Source: a virus
DNA: 39,521 nucleotides
Reading direction: 5' to 3' (one strand)
Virus record (IMG/VR): IMGVR_UViG_3300048592_001380
Span: 1-39,521 of that record
The notes beneath the pieces are model-generated. The model was not told the origin of the DNA, ran no database searches, and was given only the letters and a program-made list of their open reading frames with translations. A program made the position numbers and the translations under genes. Numbering within the stretch: position 1 is the first letter of the stretch; each line of letters begins with the position of its first letter. Positions 1-8,663 of the stretch are shown in pieces.

Positions 1-234
1 CTATCCGACCTTCCGCCTGCGGGCGGCCTGCACCAGGGGCGTCACGGCGCGACCGACGGCCTCCTCCTCCTCGCTCAGGACCTGGCGCTCGGGGCGTTCG
101 GGGTCCCGAGAGAGGACCTCGCGAATCTCATTGCGCAGGGCCGCGACGTCAAGGTCTGCGGGAAACGAAATCCCCTCACGGGTCCACGCCCCCGTGGCCA
201 TGAGGTGCGCCAGAAGCTCCCTCGGGGTCCTCAT
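1..234 (-). CDS. small hypothetical protein at end of tail operon
   Basis: A 77-residue acidic and arginine-rich protein with no signal peptide, membrane segment or motif that I recognise. The start chosen is the ATG whose last base runs into the TGA of the upstream gene (ATGA overlap at 231-234), a coupling used throughout this operon. An open frame continues further upstream but there it is a shadow of the neighbouring gene. It begins MRTPRELLAHLMATGAW and has the run SEEEEAVGRAVT near the end. It is the last gene of the leftward late operon that can be seen; the stop codon lies on the first three bases of the window. Position suggests a minor tail or late protein, but no function can be assigned. 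Confidence 0.6.
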   Translation of the reverse strand: MRTPRELLAHLMATGAWTREGISFPADLDVAALRNEIREVLSRDPERPERQVLSEEEEAVGRAVTPLVQAARRRKVG

Positions 235-785
235 GCACTCGGTACCAGTCGGACCACCAGAAGAGCTTGAGTGACGTCGTCGTCGACGGTGCCCAAGCCG
301 GCGAACTTCACGTCGACGGGCATAGCCAGGTCTTCCGAGCAGGAGTTCAGCGTCACTTTGAACAGGGCGCCCGTTCCGACCTGCAAGGTCGCCACTACGC
401 GCTGCCCACCCGTTGCGAGCCTGGACACGTACGCCGCGACGCTCCAGTTCAGGCCACTCGGTGAATCGTTCAGGAGCGTGATGGAGGTCGCGCCCCAATA
501 CAGGTACAGGCGCTTGTTGTTGGCGTTGGCTGCGAAGGCCCCGGCGGCGACGATCTCCAGGGTGTCCCCGGTCACCCCTAGGACGCCACCCGGGACCTGG
601 TACGACATCAAAGGGTCTTCGCCAGTTCCGACCGTCCCGACGCCCGGCGACACGTCCACTCGCAACGTCCGGGTGGCGAGATCGCTTTGCTCCTTCAAGT
701 AGCGGATGTCCTCACTCAGGCGATTGAGCTGCGGCACCGTGACGGTGGCAACGGCGAACGTCGGCGGGTCTTCGTAAACGGCCAT
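231..785 (-). CDS. putative minor tail structural protein
   Basis: A 184-residue protein beginning MAVYEDPPTFAVATVTV, with a short N-terminal segment (QLNRLSEDIRYLKEQ) that could form a coiled coil, followed by a glycine/valine-rich, probably all-beta body. The ATG is preceded by AGGAG seven bases upstream. It lies directly after the large tail-tip gene and overlaps the next gene by ATGA. The pattern of a short helical N-terminus and a beta-rich body at the end of a tail operon fits a minor tail or fibre-like component, but no specific family is recognised. No transmembrane segment is seen. Confidence 0.65.
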   Translation of the reverse strand: MAVYEDPPTFAVATVTVPQLNRLSEDIRYLKEQSDLATRTLRVDVSPGVGTVGTGEDPLMSYQVPGGVLGVTGDTLEIVAAGAFAANANNKRLYLYWGATSITLLNDSPSGLNWSVAAYVSRLATGGQRVVATLQVGTGALFKVTLNSCSEDLAMPVDVKFAGLGTVDDDVTQALLVVRLVPSA

Positions 786-794
786 GGAGGTCTC

Positions 795-2498
795 CTAGAA
801 CGGTGCGGGCAGCGTGTCGACGCCGAGGGTGAACTCGCCGGGCGCGGTCGCGTCGAGGACCCAGTAGCGGGTCGTCTCGGCGCGGCCGAGGTGCCAGGTG
901 CACCAGAAGATCCCGTCCGAGTCGAGGTCGAACTCGACGCCGTTGATCCACCAGGCCCGGTCGAGGCCTCGCACCTCGTCGCGCACAACGACGCAGCTCG
1001 AGATGTCGAGCTCGAGCGCCGCGCGGAGCAGGTCGGCGCTGTACCGGCGATCGGCACAGAACCTGACCCGAGCCGCGGTCGCCACCGGCTCCTTCCACGC
1101 CAGCAGGACGGCATCTGCCACGGCCTTGGCCAGCAGCGGATTCGCCTGGTACGGCATGTCGAAGGCGAGTTCCTGCTCGCCGTAGGTGTCGATCGAGTCC
1201 TGGTCGAAGGCTTCCACCACCACAGGCTCGTACGTGTAGAGGCCGAAGCCGCGCACCTGAAAGTGGGTGATCGTGATCGAGCTGGCGTGAGTGTTGGTCA
1301 GGGTGGCCTTCCCTCGGTCGGAGAAGAACTCGACGACCACCTCGAGGTCGGCCGTTCGGTCCGCACCGGTGCCATCGGGCAGGGCGTTCGCGGTGTAGTC
1401 GGTCGTCTCGTCCGGCGGCACCATGCCGGTCCCGCCCACCCGGGCCGCCTTCTGCGCGGGGTCCACGTAGACGCACTCGAGCTGCAGCGACTCACCCGGC
1501 GCCAGCGTCGGCGTCGACTGGAGCGTGAACAGGACGACTGGGCTCGGGTCGTCGATCTGGCGCGGAAAGACGCCCACCTTCACCCGGTTCCGCACGCTCG
1601 CGAGACCTTGATCCGCGTCGAAGTCGACGTAGTCCGACAGCTCGAACTCCGCCACCGCCGTGCGCCGCACTCCCCGGGGCTCGAAGACGAGCACGCCACC
1701 CCCGTCGGTCGACCCGCGCATGAAGAGCATGCCGAACTCGGACTGCGTGAGCCGCTGCCCTTCTCGCAGGGCGCTCTCCCCGCGGGCGGTGTCGAAGGCG
1801 TAGGCATAAACCTCGGAGCCCTGCCCTGCCACCACCTTGCGAGGCCGCTTCGGAGCGGCCGCGATAAGGGCCGCCAAGGCCTGGTCAGCTCGCACGTTCG
1901 TCAGCGTGCCGACGCCCGTGATCCGCCACTTCGCTGCGGTCTCGAACCAGTCGCTCGACACGCAGGCGACGTCGCGCGGCCCGTAAGGGTCGGAGGCCAC
2001 GCGCATGTCGGAGAGCTGGCCCAGGTGCCGGGTGTAGGTCGTGCCGTCCCAGGTAACCGAGTACCGAACGCCGATATGGAAGCCCCAGCCAGGACGGCGC
2101 GACGCCTTCTCCGGCGAGTAGTAGCCTAGGGTCTTGGCGGAGTTCCGCTCCGAGTTGTCGACGTGGAAACGGAGCGTGCCGGTCTCCGCCACGCGATCGA
2201 GCGGGCCGGCGCCCCGAATGCCGTAGCCCGTGCCCAGACCGCTGGCTTCCAGCCTGACGTCGGGAGTTAGGTCCGTCCAGCCCGAGCCCGCCCCGTGCAG
2301 CTCGACCTCGACCTGGTGCCGCACGGTCTCGATGTCCTCGAAGTAGAACCGCTCGAGCAGGCTCTTTGCCGGGAAGGCCTGCTCCTCGCCGTCGCCCGCC
2401 TGGTCCCACTCGCCGAGAGCGGCCAGCGCGGTCCCGTCCATCCAGGCGTCGAGGCCCGCGTCGTTGTACCCCTGCGCAACCTGGCCGACCGTCGGCAT
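795..2498 (-). CDS. putative tail-tip / hub protein
   Basis: A 567-residue protein, large and beta-rich, placed three genes after the tape measure where siphoviruses encode tail-tip components. Visible features are an N-terminal acidic part (MPTVGQVAQGYNDAGLDAW), a central repeat-poor beta domain, and a C-terminal section rich in Trp and Tyr (AWWINGVEF, WCTWHLGRAETTRYW). No peptidase or lysozyme motif is seen. Its ATG overlaps the stop of the preceding gene as TGATG. No lambda M, L, K, I, J set or Dit/Tal pair can be recognised elsewhere in the window, so this protein and the two paralogues before it are the likely tip. The assignment rests on position and size, not on a recognised domain. 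Confidence 0.6.
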   Translation of the reverse strand: MPTVGQVAQGYNDAGLDAWMDGTALAALGEWDQAGDGEEQAFPAKSLLERFYFEDIETVRHQVEVELHGAGSGWTDLTPDVRLEASGLGTGYGIRGAGPLDRVAETGTLRFHVDNSERNSAKTLGYYSPEKASRRPGWGFHIGVRYSVTWDGTTYTRHLGQLSDMRVASDPYGPRDVACVSSDWFETAAKWRITGVGTLTNVRADQALAALIAAAPKRPRKVVAGQGSEVYAYAFDTARGESALREGQRLTQSEFGMLFMRGSTDGGGVLVFEPRGVRRTAVAEFELSDYVDFDADQGLASVRNRVKVGVFPRQIDDPSPVVLFTLQSTPTLAPGESLQLECVYVDPAQKAARVGGTGMVPPDETTDYTANALPDGTGADRTADLEVVVEFFSDRGKATLTNTHASSITITHFQVRGFGLYTYEPVVVEAFDQDSIDTYGEQELAFDMPYQANPLLAKAVADAVLLAWKEPVATAARVRFCADRRYSADLLRAALELDISSCVVVRDEVRGLDRAWWINGVEFDLDSDGIFWCTWHLGRAETTRYWVLDATAPGEFTLGVDTLPAPF

Positions 2499-3307
2499 CA
2501 GGCGTCTCCAACCTCGATCTCGCCGAGCACGATGCCCGAGTTCGTCGCCGTGCAGAGCATCTGCAGCGCGAGACAGGCGCCAGAGGGGAACTCCGCCAGC
2601 TCGAGGTCGAGCGCCCCGAACCCCCCTGGGCTGCTCGCCACGGGGAACGGAATCGCGGCGAGGGGCCGGAGGATCGTGAGACCGAAGTCCCCAGCGGTCC
2701 CCGTACCGGCGTCGAGCGTCAGCGACTCCACGGACCGCAGGCCCCAGTCGAGCCCCTCGAGGTCGAAGCGCACCATCTGGCCAACGCTCAGGGCGTTCGC
2801 CGGGTGCGCGTAGGTGGCGGCGCGCCCCGGCGTGCCGTCCGGAGCGGTGTAGGAGGCAGTGAGAGTCGCGGGGGCGGCGGCGCCGGCGGTGTAGACCTCA
2901 CCCCACAGCTCGGCGCCGGCGCCGAGGGCATCCGGCCGCGTCAGGGCCGGCGCGCCGACGACGGCCTGCGGCGGCGTCACGTTGAGGCTGAACCCGCTGC
3001 ACGCCCAGAGCCGGTCGTAGACGATCAGCACACCCGTCGACGTCTTGTGCCCTCGCCACCGGAGGACTCGCTGCACGCGGCCGCCAGCGGGATTGAGCAG
3101 CGCGAGGGCCCCGGGCGTGGTCCGGATCGGGATCTCCCCGCCCGCACCGAACGCAGCCGGCACGGCCCCGGCCCCGGGTTCACCAGCGACTCGCCACAGG
3201 GAGTGGTAGGTGCCGGCGCCCTCTGCGGAGGCCGAGGGCTTGTGGAGCCGTCGGCGCTGCGGTCGCCGGCTTGCCGCGAGGAGATCGCTCTGAGCAGTCC
3301 AGGCCAT
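2498..3307 (-). CDS. tail protein, second copy of a tandem paralogue pair
   Basis: A 269-residue protein starting MAWTAQSDLLAASRRP. An upstream in-frame start exists but lies inside the preceding gene; the chosen ATG forms a TGATG overlap with that gene's stop. By eye it matches its upstream neighbour along nearly the whole length. Shared blocks are EGAGTYHSLWRVAG, ELWGEVYTAG, PANALSVGQMVRFDL, VESLTL and TGTAGDFGLTILRP, which marks them as products of a gene duplication. Glycine-rich spacing and alternating hydrophobics suggest beta-sandwich folds typical of tail-tip or fibre proteins. The two copies differ most at the N-terminus and in the middle, consistent with separate positions in one structure. 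No enzymatic motif. Confidence 0.7.
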   Translation of the reverse strand: MAWTAQSDLLAASRRPQRRRLHKPSASAEGAGTYHSLWRVAGEPGAGAVPAAFGAGGEIPIRTTPGALALLNPAGGRVQRVLRWRGHKTSTGVLIVYDRLWACSGFSLNVTPPQAVVGAPALTRPDALGAGAELWGEVYTAGAAAPATLTASYTAPDGTPGRAATYAHPANALSVGQMVRFDLEGLDWGLRSVESLTLDAGTGTAGDFGLTILRPLAAIPFPVASSPGGFGALDLELAEFPSGACLALQMLCTATNSGIVLGEIEVGDA

Positions 3308-4113
3308 CAGTTCTCGGCCAGGGCGACCCAGAAGTGCATCAGGCCGGTGTTCGTAGTGGAACAGAGCACCTGCCAGGCGAGGCACGCCTGGTCCTCGACG
3401 TCGGGGAGGTTCAGCGCGAACAGGCCCTCGGCGAACGGGAGGTTCGCCGTCGGCGCCCCGATCGTGATGATCGGACGCAGGATCGTGAGTCCGAAGTCCC
3501 CCGCGGTTCCGGTCGAGACGGAAAGCGTCAGCGACTCGACGGCCCGGACACCGTAGTCGTCTCCCTGTAGGTCGAAGCGCACCATCTGCCCGACACTGAG
3601 CGCGTTCGCGGGCTGCACGTAGGTGGCTACCCGGTCCTCGACGCCGTCCTGGTTCGTGTACTTGACCGAGTAGGTCGCCCCCGTCGCGCCGCCGGCGGTG
3701 TAGACCTCGCCCCAGAGCTCAAGGCCCTTGCCGTCGGCGTGCCGGGTCAGGGCGGGCGGCGCAGTTACCGGCTGTTCGGTGTTCGTGTTGAGGACCAAGC
3801 CCGAGCACTGCCACACGCGGTCGACGAGCGTGAAGGCGCCGACGGTCCCAGCCTGGACGAGCAGCCTCACCAGCTTCAGCTTTCGCCCGCTGGTGGGTGC
3901 GACGAGCGGGATCGCGCCGAGGGTCGCTCGCGAGACGATCTCGCCGCCCGCGCTCGCCAGGGCCGGCAGCGCGCCGGCGTTCGGCTGGCCTGCCACGCGC
4001 CACAGGGAGTGATAGGTGCCGGCGCCCTCAGCCGTGGCCGACAGCTTGTGGCCCCGGAACACCTGCCGTCGGCCGAGCCCCTCGACGACGTGGTTCATGC
4101 TCTGCCAGCCCAC
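3307..4113 (-). CDS. tail protein, first copy of a tandem paralogue pair
   Basis: A 268-residue protein starting with GTG (MGWQSMNHVVEGLG), preceded by AGGAGGGG four bases upstream at 4123-4116, which overlaps the tape-measure stop codon. An ATG six codons in is an alternative without a clear ribosome site. It is the paralogue of the following gene (shared blocks listed there). Directly following the tape measure is where distal tail or tail-tip proteins sit in siphoviruses, so a distal-tail role is the most likely reading. I do not recognise the family by name. Confidence 0.7.
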   Translation of the reverse strand: MGWQSMNHVVEGLGRRQVFRGHKLSATAEGAGTYHSLWRVAGQPNAGALPALASAGGEIVSRATLGAIPLVAPTSGRKLKLVRLLVQAGTVGAFTLVDRVWQCSGLVLNTNTEQPVTAPPALTRHADGKGLELWGEVYTAGGATGATYSVKYTNQDGVEDRVATYVQPANALSVGQMVRFDLQGDDYGVRAVESLTLSVSTGTAGDFGLTILRPIITIGAPTANLPFAEGLFALNLPDVEDQACLAWQVLCSTTNTGLMHFWVALAEN

Positions 4114-4121
4114 TGCCCCTC

Positions 4122-7100
4122 CTAGGCTCCGCCCAACAGAATCGCGTCGCGGATCGCGCGCGGCAGGAGCTGCTGCTGCGCGCGCATGTCGTCACGCAGG
4201 CCTCGGATCTCGCGCCCGAGGCCCGTATCCATAAGGGCGGTGATCTGCGCGGCGACGTCGCGCGCGATGCTGCTCGAGCGGTCGGCCGGGATGACGGCCT
4301 CTCGGCCGTGCAGCAGCGCCACGGATTCGCTGCCGAAGTCGGCGGCGCCGCCCGAGGCGAAGCCGGGGTAGCTCGGCGCGGGCGGCGGCGTCCAGGTCCC
4401 GCCGCCTCCGGGAGTCCACGACGGAGGGCCGCCACCCGGGTTGGGGATGCCGCCGACGGCGTCGCTGAACTCGCCCACGCGCTGGGTGACGATTCCCCAC
4501 TTCTCTGCGAGCTTGTCGAGCGTATCGGCCACGCGCTCCATGGCCGTAGCGGAGCGCTCCTCGGCAGACATGTGGGCCTCGCCGACAAGACCAGCCGCCT
4601 CCGCCTCCGCGAGCAGCTTCGCCGTCGCCTCGTCGACCTGGTAGTTGTTCTTCCGCTTCAGCTCCCAGATGCGCTGGAGGTCGGGCTGCAGCAGGCGCAT
4701 CGCGTCGGCTCCGGCGTGGCCCTCCTCGCGCAGCTTCTCGTACGCCGCGCCGGCCTCGGCCGCGAAGCCCGCGAACGTCTCCTGGTTGAGGAGCCCCATG
4801 TTGTGGAGTTCGGTCATTGCGCCGACGGCCGCCTTGAACTTCTCGATCAGCGGGCCCGCGACCTCGTCGCCGGTGAGAGCGGCCAGGCGGCGGAGCTCTT
4901 CGAACGCCGCGCCGCCAGAGAGACCCATCTCAGCGAGTTGCGCCTCGAAGGCCTCAATCTGCGGCCTCAGGTCCTCGATCGCAGCGTACCCGCCCTCGTG
5001 GAACGCTGCGGCCAGCGACGCGCCAATGGCCGTCGCACCGGCCTGCGTCGAGACCCCGCCTTTCAGCAGCGTGTCGAGGTTCCCCTGCAGAGCGTCGACG
5101 CGGCGACCAACGTAGTCCTTGACCGCCTGGCTCTGAGTCCCGAACTGACCGTCGAGCCTCATCAGCTCGAGGAACTGCTCGGATGCGAGGCCTTTCGTCT
5201 TCTCGAGGTGCTCTGCCAGGTCGCCGAAGACGGCGTTGAAGCTCTCCCCCGCTTCCTTCACGGAGAGCTTGCCCGTCTGGATCATCGAGAACAGGTCCCG
5301 GGCCTTCGACGTCGCCTTGTCGAAGCCGAAGCCGGCGATGCCGCCCGCCTCGTCGATGATCCCTTTCAGGTTCTTGAGGCTCGCCGCGACGCGATCGCCG
5401 AGCCGCTTGCTGTCCTCCCCGATCTTCTCGGCCAGGGCCTTGGAGATCTTCACGCCCATGTCGCGGCCGACGTCGGCGGCAGCTTTCTGGGCTTCGGTCT
5501 TCTTGAACATCGCGACGATCGTCTTGCCGATGTCGAAGGCCGCCATACCTGCGGCGAGAGCGCCGGACATCCCCTGCGCCACGCTGGCCAGCGACTTCTT
5601 CCCATCCGCGCCCTTGAACAGGCCGCCGAGGTCGAAGCCCTTGCCGTCCTTACCGAGTAGGCCGCGCAGCGCGCCACCCTCCTCGAGCATCGAGCCGATC
5701 CCGCCGACGCCACCGAGGATCTTGCCGAGGGTGCTCCCCGCCTGGCCCATCGCCGTCAGTTGGTTAGCGATGTTCTGGAGCGTTCGGGACCAGGTGACGG
5801 ACCCCTTGTTGATCTCGGCCGTCCGCTTGTTGATGTTCGAGTAGGCCGCGTTGATCGTCGATGCCTCGTGGCCCTGGCGTGCGAGCGCGGCGCGGATCTC
5901 TTCCTCGGTGTCACCGCGCTCCTTGCCCTTCCGGATCAGGGTCTCGGCCAGCTTGACTTGAGCCTCGGCGTCGCCGGAGCGGTCGCGGTCCGGGGCCTGA
6001 AGCCCCGCGGCCAGCACTTGGCCGAGGGACTCCTCTGCCAGGGCGACAGCCCCAGCGTCAAACCCAATGCTGGACAGGAAGCCCTCTGAGAACCCTTCCA
6101 GGTTGCTCAAGAAGCTCGTCCGGAACTTCTCTGAGGACGACTGACCGATGCTTTCGTAGAAGCGCTCGAACTCCGTGATGGTGGGCTGCAGGGACGCACG
6201 GAGCGCCTCGAGGGCAGCGGGCAGCGCGCCGTGCGAGACCTGGCTGCGGAACTTCTCGTATGCGTCGGCGATTCGCTTCGTGACCTCGCTGTTCGCCGCC
6301 TGCGCTGGGGTAAGGTTCGCGAGGATCTTCTGCAGGTCGGCGATCCCCTTCAGGGCCTGGGGGTCGCTCCCCAGCATCGAGGCCTGGAGGTTCTTGAACG
6401 CCTCGGCCGCCTTCTTCGCCGACTCCCGCAAGGCCTCGTCGAGCTTCTCCTGGTTCTTCAGCCACTGCTCGGCCGCCGCGTTCGCTTCCGCCTCCTGGAG
6501 GACCTGCGCAGCCCCCTTCGGCGGCTTCTTCCGGTGCGCCGCCAGGAGGTTGGCGTTTCGCCCCTCCATGGCCGCGTCGTCCCGGCCTGGCAGCAGGAAG
6601 CTGTCCTGAGCGTCCACGATCGCGCCCGGAATCTTGCCGATCCCGGGGAGGCCGTACACGGCCGCGAGGGTCGCGAGGAGCTTCTCGAGCTTCTCCGTCG
6701 AGATGCTGCCGATGGCGCCGCCGATCCGCTCGATCAGCGTGACGAGCTTGGGCGACCCGGCGATAACGCCGCCGAAGCGCACGAGCAAGCTATCCCACGC
6801 CTTGTTGAGCCCGGCGAGTGCGTCGTCGAGGCGATCCGCCGCCGCGACCTGGTCAGCGCCGAGCACGATGCCCAGCCGCTTGGCCTCTTCGGCGAGACCA
6901 GCGACTCCGGCCCGGATGAGCGGGAGCAGCTTGGCGCCACTCTCGCCGAAGATCGAGATGGCGGCCTGCGCCTGGAGCGTGGGGTGCTCGATCTGCCGAA
7001 TAGCTTCCGCCACGGCCTCGAACTGCTTGTCCGGCGAGAGCTTCATCAGCTCGTCAACCGACAGTCCGAGCGAGCGGAACTTCTCGGGCGACTTACCGAG

Positions 7101-8021
7101 CTCCGCCTGCAGCTTCTCAACGGCCGTGGTTACGGCACCGAAGTCGATTCCGGCCTGATCGGCCGCGAAGGAGAGCACCTGAATCGCCTCGGCCGGCATG
7201 GCCAGCCGTGCGGACAGGTCGGCGACCTGGCCGCCCGTGGTGGCGAACTTCATGCCGAGCCCGGCGATGGCCGCGCCGACGCCCGCGAGGGGTGCGGCCA
7301 CAGCCGCCAGCGTCGCGCCGATCGGCGCCGCTGACGCGACAAAGGCGGTCAGCTTCGGATGGAACGCACTGAGCTGCTGCGCGGCACCAGCCAGGCCGCG
7401 CTGGCTGAAGGCCTCCAGCGTCAGCATGGCCCTGCTGACGCCGTTCTCCATCCCCTTCAGGGCCGGCGGGACGGTCGCCCCTTCAGCCGCGAGGGCGCGG
7501 ACCTGAGCCTTGAGGCCCGCAACTTGGGCCTCGGCGACCTTGCCCTGCCCACCCATCCGCGTGATCGCGGTGGCCAGGTCGTTCATCTGGCGCTGCGCGT
7601 CGGCGCCAGAGAGGCGGCTGATGATCGGAGCGACGGCCTTGTCCGTGGCTGCGGCGGCGCGGAGATCCTTCAGGCGCTTCGTGACCGCTTCGAGCTCGGC
7701 GGGAACCTTGCCTCCCGCCGCGGCGAGCATCTCGATCTGGCGGCCGAGTTTCTGGACCTGCGGATCGGTGAGTGCCGCCTCGCCGCCCAGCTCCTTGAGC
7801 TTCTTCGAGATGACTTCGAGCTTGGCGCCCACGACGTCCGAGGGCCCCGCCGCCGACGCCATCATCCGACCGATCGAGCGGCTCCACCCCTCCATCGCCT
7901 TGGTGGTGTTGTCCGAGTACTTCTGGATAGCGGCAGTGGCCGCTGCCACCCCCTTCTCGACGAGGGCCGGGTCGATCGCGAGCCGCGCGCTGACGGTGGT
8001 GGCGACGATCTCGTCAGCCAT
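4122..8021 (-). CDS. tail tape measure protein
   Basis: At 1299 residues it is the largest protein of the window. It is alanine-rich with long predicted coiled-coil stretches. There are hydrophobic glycine/alanine segments near residues 235-275 (AAPLAGVGAAIAGLGM) and in the middle (MSGALAAGMAAFDIGKTIV). Near the C-terminus it carries ASGGAADFG and LLHGREAVIP, a signature shared by many lambda-like tape measures. It sets tail length and passes into the cell envelope during DNA ejection; by the usual scaling of about 0.15 nm per residue the tail would be near 195 nm. A TTG two codons upstream is open, but the ATG at 8021 has GAGGGG six bases before it and is preferred. It follows the tail chaperones, as expected. 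Confidence 0.95.
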   Translation of the reverse strand: MADEIVATTVSARLAIDPALVEKGVAAATAAIQKYSDNTTKAMEGWSRSIGRMMASAAGPSDVVGAKLEVISKKLKELGGEAALTDPQVQKLGRQIEMLAAAGGKVPAELEAVTKRLKDLRAAAATDKAVAPIISRLSGADAQRQMNDLATAITRMGGQGKVAEAQVAGLKAQVRALAAEGATVPPALKGMENGVSRAMLTLEAFSQRGLAGAAQQLSAFHPKLTAFVASAAPIGATLAAVAAPLAGVGAAIAGLGMKFATTGGQVADLSARLAMPAEAIQVLSFAADQAGIDFGAVTTAVEKLQAELGKSPEKFRSLGLSVDELMKLSPDKQFEAVAEAIRQIEHPTLQAQAAISIFGESGAKLLPLIRAGVAGLAEEAKRLGIVLGADQVAAADRLDDALAGLNKAWDSLLVRFGGVIAGSPKLVTLIERIGGAIGSISTEKLEKLLATLAAVYGLPGIGKIPGAIVDAQDSFLLPGRDDAAMEGRNANLLAAHRKKPPKGAAQVLQEAEANAAAEQWLKNQEKLDEALRESAKKAAEAFKNLQASMLGSDPQALKGIADLQKILANLTPAQAANSEVTKRIADAYEKFRSQVSHGALPAALEALRASLQPTITEFERFYESIGQSSSEKFRTSFLSNLEGFSEGFLSSIGFDAGAVALAEESLGQVLAAGLQAPDRDRSGDAEAQVKLAETLIRKGKERGDTEEEIRAALARQGHEASTINAAYSNINKRTAEINKGSVTWSRTLQNIANQLTAMGQAGSTLGKILGGVGGIGSMLEEGGALRGLLGKDGKGFDLGGLFKGADGKKSLASVAQGMSGALAAGMAAFDIGKTIVAMFKKTEAQKAAADVGRDMGVKISKALAEKIGEDSKRLGDRVAASLKNLKGIIDEAGGIAGFGFDKATSKARDLFSMIQTGKLSVKEAGESFNAVFGDLAEHLEKTKGLASEQFLELMRLDGQFGTQSQAVKDYVGRRVDALQGNLDTLLKGGVSTQAGATAIGASLAAAFHEGGYAAIEDLRPQIEAFEAQLAEMGLSGGAAFEELRRLAALTGDEVAGPLIEKFKAAVGAMTELHNMGLLNQETFAGFAAEAGAAYEKLREEGHAGADAMRLLQPDLQRIWELKRKNNYQVDEATAKLLAEAEAAGLVGEAHMSAEERSATAMERVADTLDKLAEKWGIVTQRVGEFSDAVGGIPNPGGGPPSWTPGGGGTWTPPPAPSYPGFASGGAADFGSESVALLHGREAVIPADRSSSIARDVAAQITALMDTGLGREIRGLRDDMRAQQQLLPRAIRDAILLGGA

Positions 8022-8049
8022 TGACAACCCCTCGCGAACGGCGCATCGT
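8021..8049 (+). promoter_or_regulatory. possible sigma70-type promoter on the plus strand
   Basis: A perfect -35 hexamer TTGACA lies at 8021-8026, followed by a 17-base spacer and a weak -10 CATCGT at 8044-8049. The ATG of the plus-strand membrane protein comes seven bases later, so the transcript would be leaderless. The spacing is the same as at the cro-like promoter at 33420-33448. The -10 matches consensus at only three positions and the -35 overlaps the tape-measure start region, so this could be chance. Confidence 0.35.
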
Positions 8050-8056
8050 GTGGGTG

Positions 8057-8281
8057 ATGGAGTTGCTCGCCGGACTGGCCGTCTTCGTCGGCGCCATCCT
8101 CGCGATGGGGGGTGTCGTGGGGTATGTCGTCTGGGACTGGCTTCGTCCCCGCCCCATCGGCGAGTTGCCGGAGATTCCCGGCCTGTCCAGAGGGTTCGTC
8201 GACCCCCAGCTCGACGCGATCCTCCGCGAGCCCGTCACGACACCGCGTCCTTCACGGCCGCGGCGAAGACGCGCCCGATAG
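8057..8281 (+). CDS. small membrane protein encoded against the tail operon
   Basis: A 74-residue protein with one strong transmembrane segment (LLAGLAVFVGAILAMGGVV, residues 3-21), then YVVWDWLRPRP and a basic tail (PSRPRRRRAR). The codons of this frame end almost always in G or C, as real genes here do, whereas the opposite frame gives a Ser/Thr/Pro-rich product. It fills the only sizeable gap in the tail operon, between tape measure and gp10-like genes, and overlaps the 3' end of the latter by 47 bases tail to tail. No ribosome site is seen; in-frame GTG and TTG starts lie upstream. A lysogen-expressed moron is the natural reading; alternatives are a spurious frame or an antisense transcript. 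Confidence 0.5.
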   Translation: MELLAGLAVFVGAILAMGGVVGYVVWDWLRPRPIGELPEIPGLSRGFVDPQLDAILREPVTTPRPSRPRRRRAR

Positions 8282-8663
8282 CCGCGAACGCCTCGGCCTG
8301 CCCTTCATCCAGCGCGGGCCGCAGGAACGGCTGGCCGGGACGATCCGACGCCCCGAACTCGACCATGGCCGCGTAGAAGTGCTCGCCCGACTCCGCGGGC
8401 CCGATCGCCACCTTCACCGCGGTGGGGCTGTCGCCGGCCTCCCTGACCCTCACGGGCGCGACGACGATCGAATCTGCGAGGTGCCGGCCGCCTGCGCCGT
8501 GACCGCGACCCGCGCTGCGCGGCGCCTTCGCCGCGGCGGCGGCGCGGATCGGCTCGGCCGCCTCCAGCAGCGCCTCCTCGAGCTTCTGCCTGGCCAGCTT
8601 CTTCGGGATGCGGGCCAGGGCCGCCTTGAGCTGGTCCATGCCCTCCCACTTGAACGCGGTCAT
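8235..8663 (-). CDS. HK97 gp10-like head-tail / tail-completion protein
   Basis: A 142-residue protein with the features of the HK97 gp10 family. It has an N-terminal amphipathic helix region (LKAALARIPKKLARQK), a basic alanine-rich segment (AAAAAKAPRSAGRG), and the family block HFYAAMVEFG followed by QPFLRPALDEGQ. The start is the ATG in an ATGA overlap with the end of the chaperone T frame (8660-8663). In this family the protein completes the tail or head-tail joint. In most relatives it is encoded between the head-closure and DUF3168-type genes; here it sits after the tail chaperones and directly before the tape measure, an unusual position. Confidence 0.85.
   Translation of the reverse strand: MTAFKWEGMDQLKAALARIPKKLARQKLEEALLEAAEPIRAAAAAKAPRSAGRGHGAGGRHLADSIVVAPVRVREAGDSPTAVKVAIGPAESGEHFYAAMVEFGASDRPGQPFLRPALDEGQAEAFAAIGRVFAAAVKDAVS

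Noticed and set aside
3897-5660. A very long open frame on the plus strand over tail genes
   Set aside because: High GC leaves few stops; its translation is Arg/Ala/Gly/Pro-rich and the minus strand has the tape-measure signature. Similar long opposite-strand frames over the capsid (12374-14437) and clamp (25821-28001) were dropped for the same reason.
8014-8238. Minus-strand frame filling the gap before the tape measure
   Set aside because: It gives a Ser/Thr/Pro/Arg low-complexity product with poor third positions; the plus-strand frame in the same place has a good membrane segment and better codon use.
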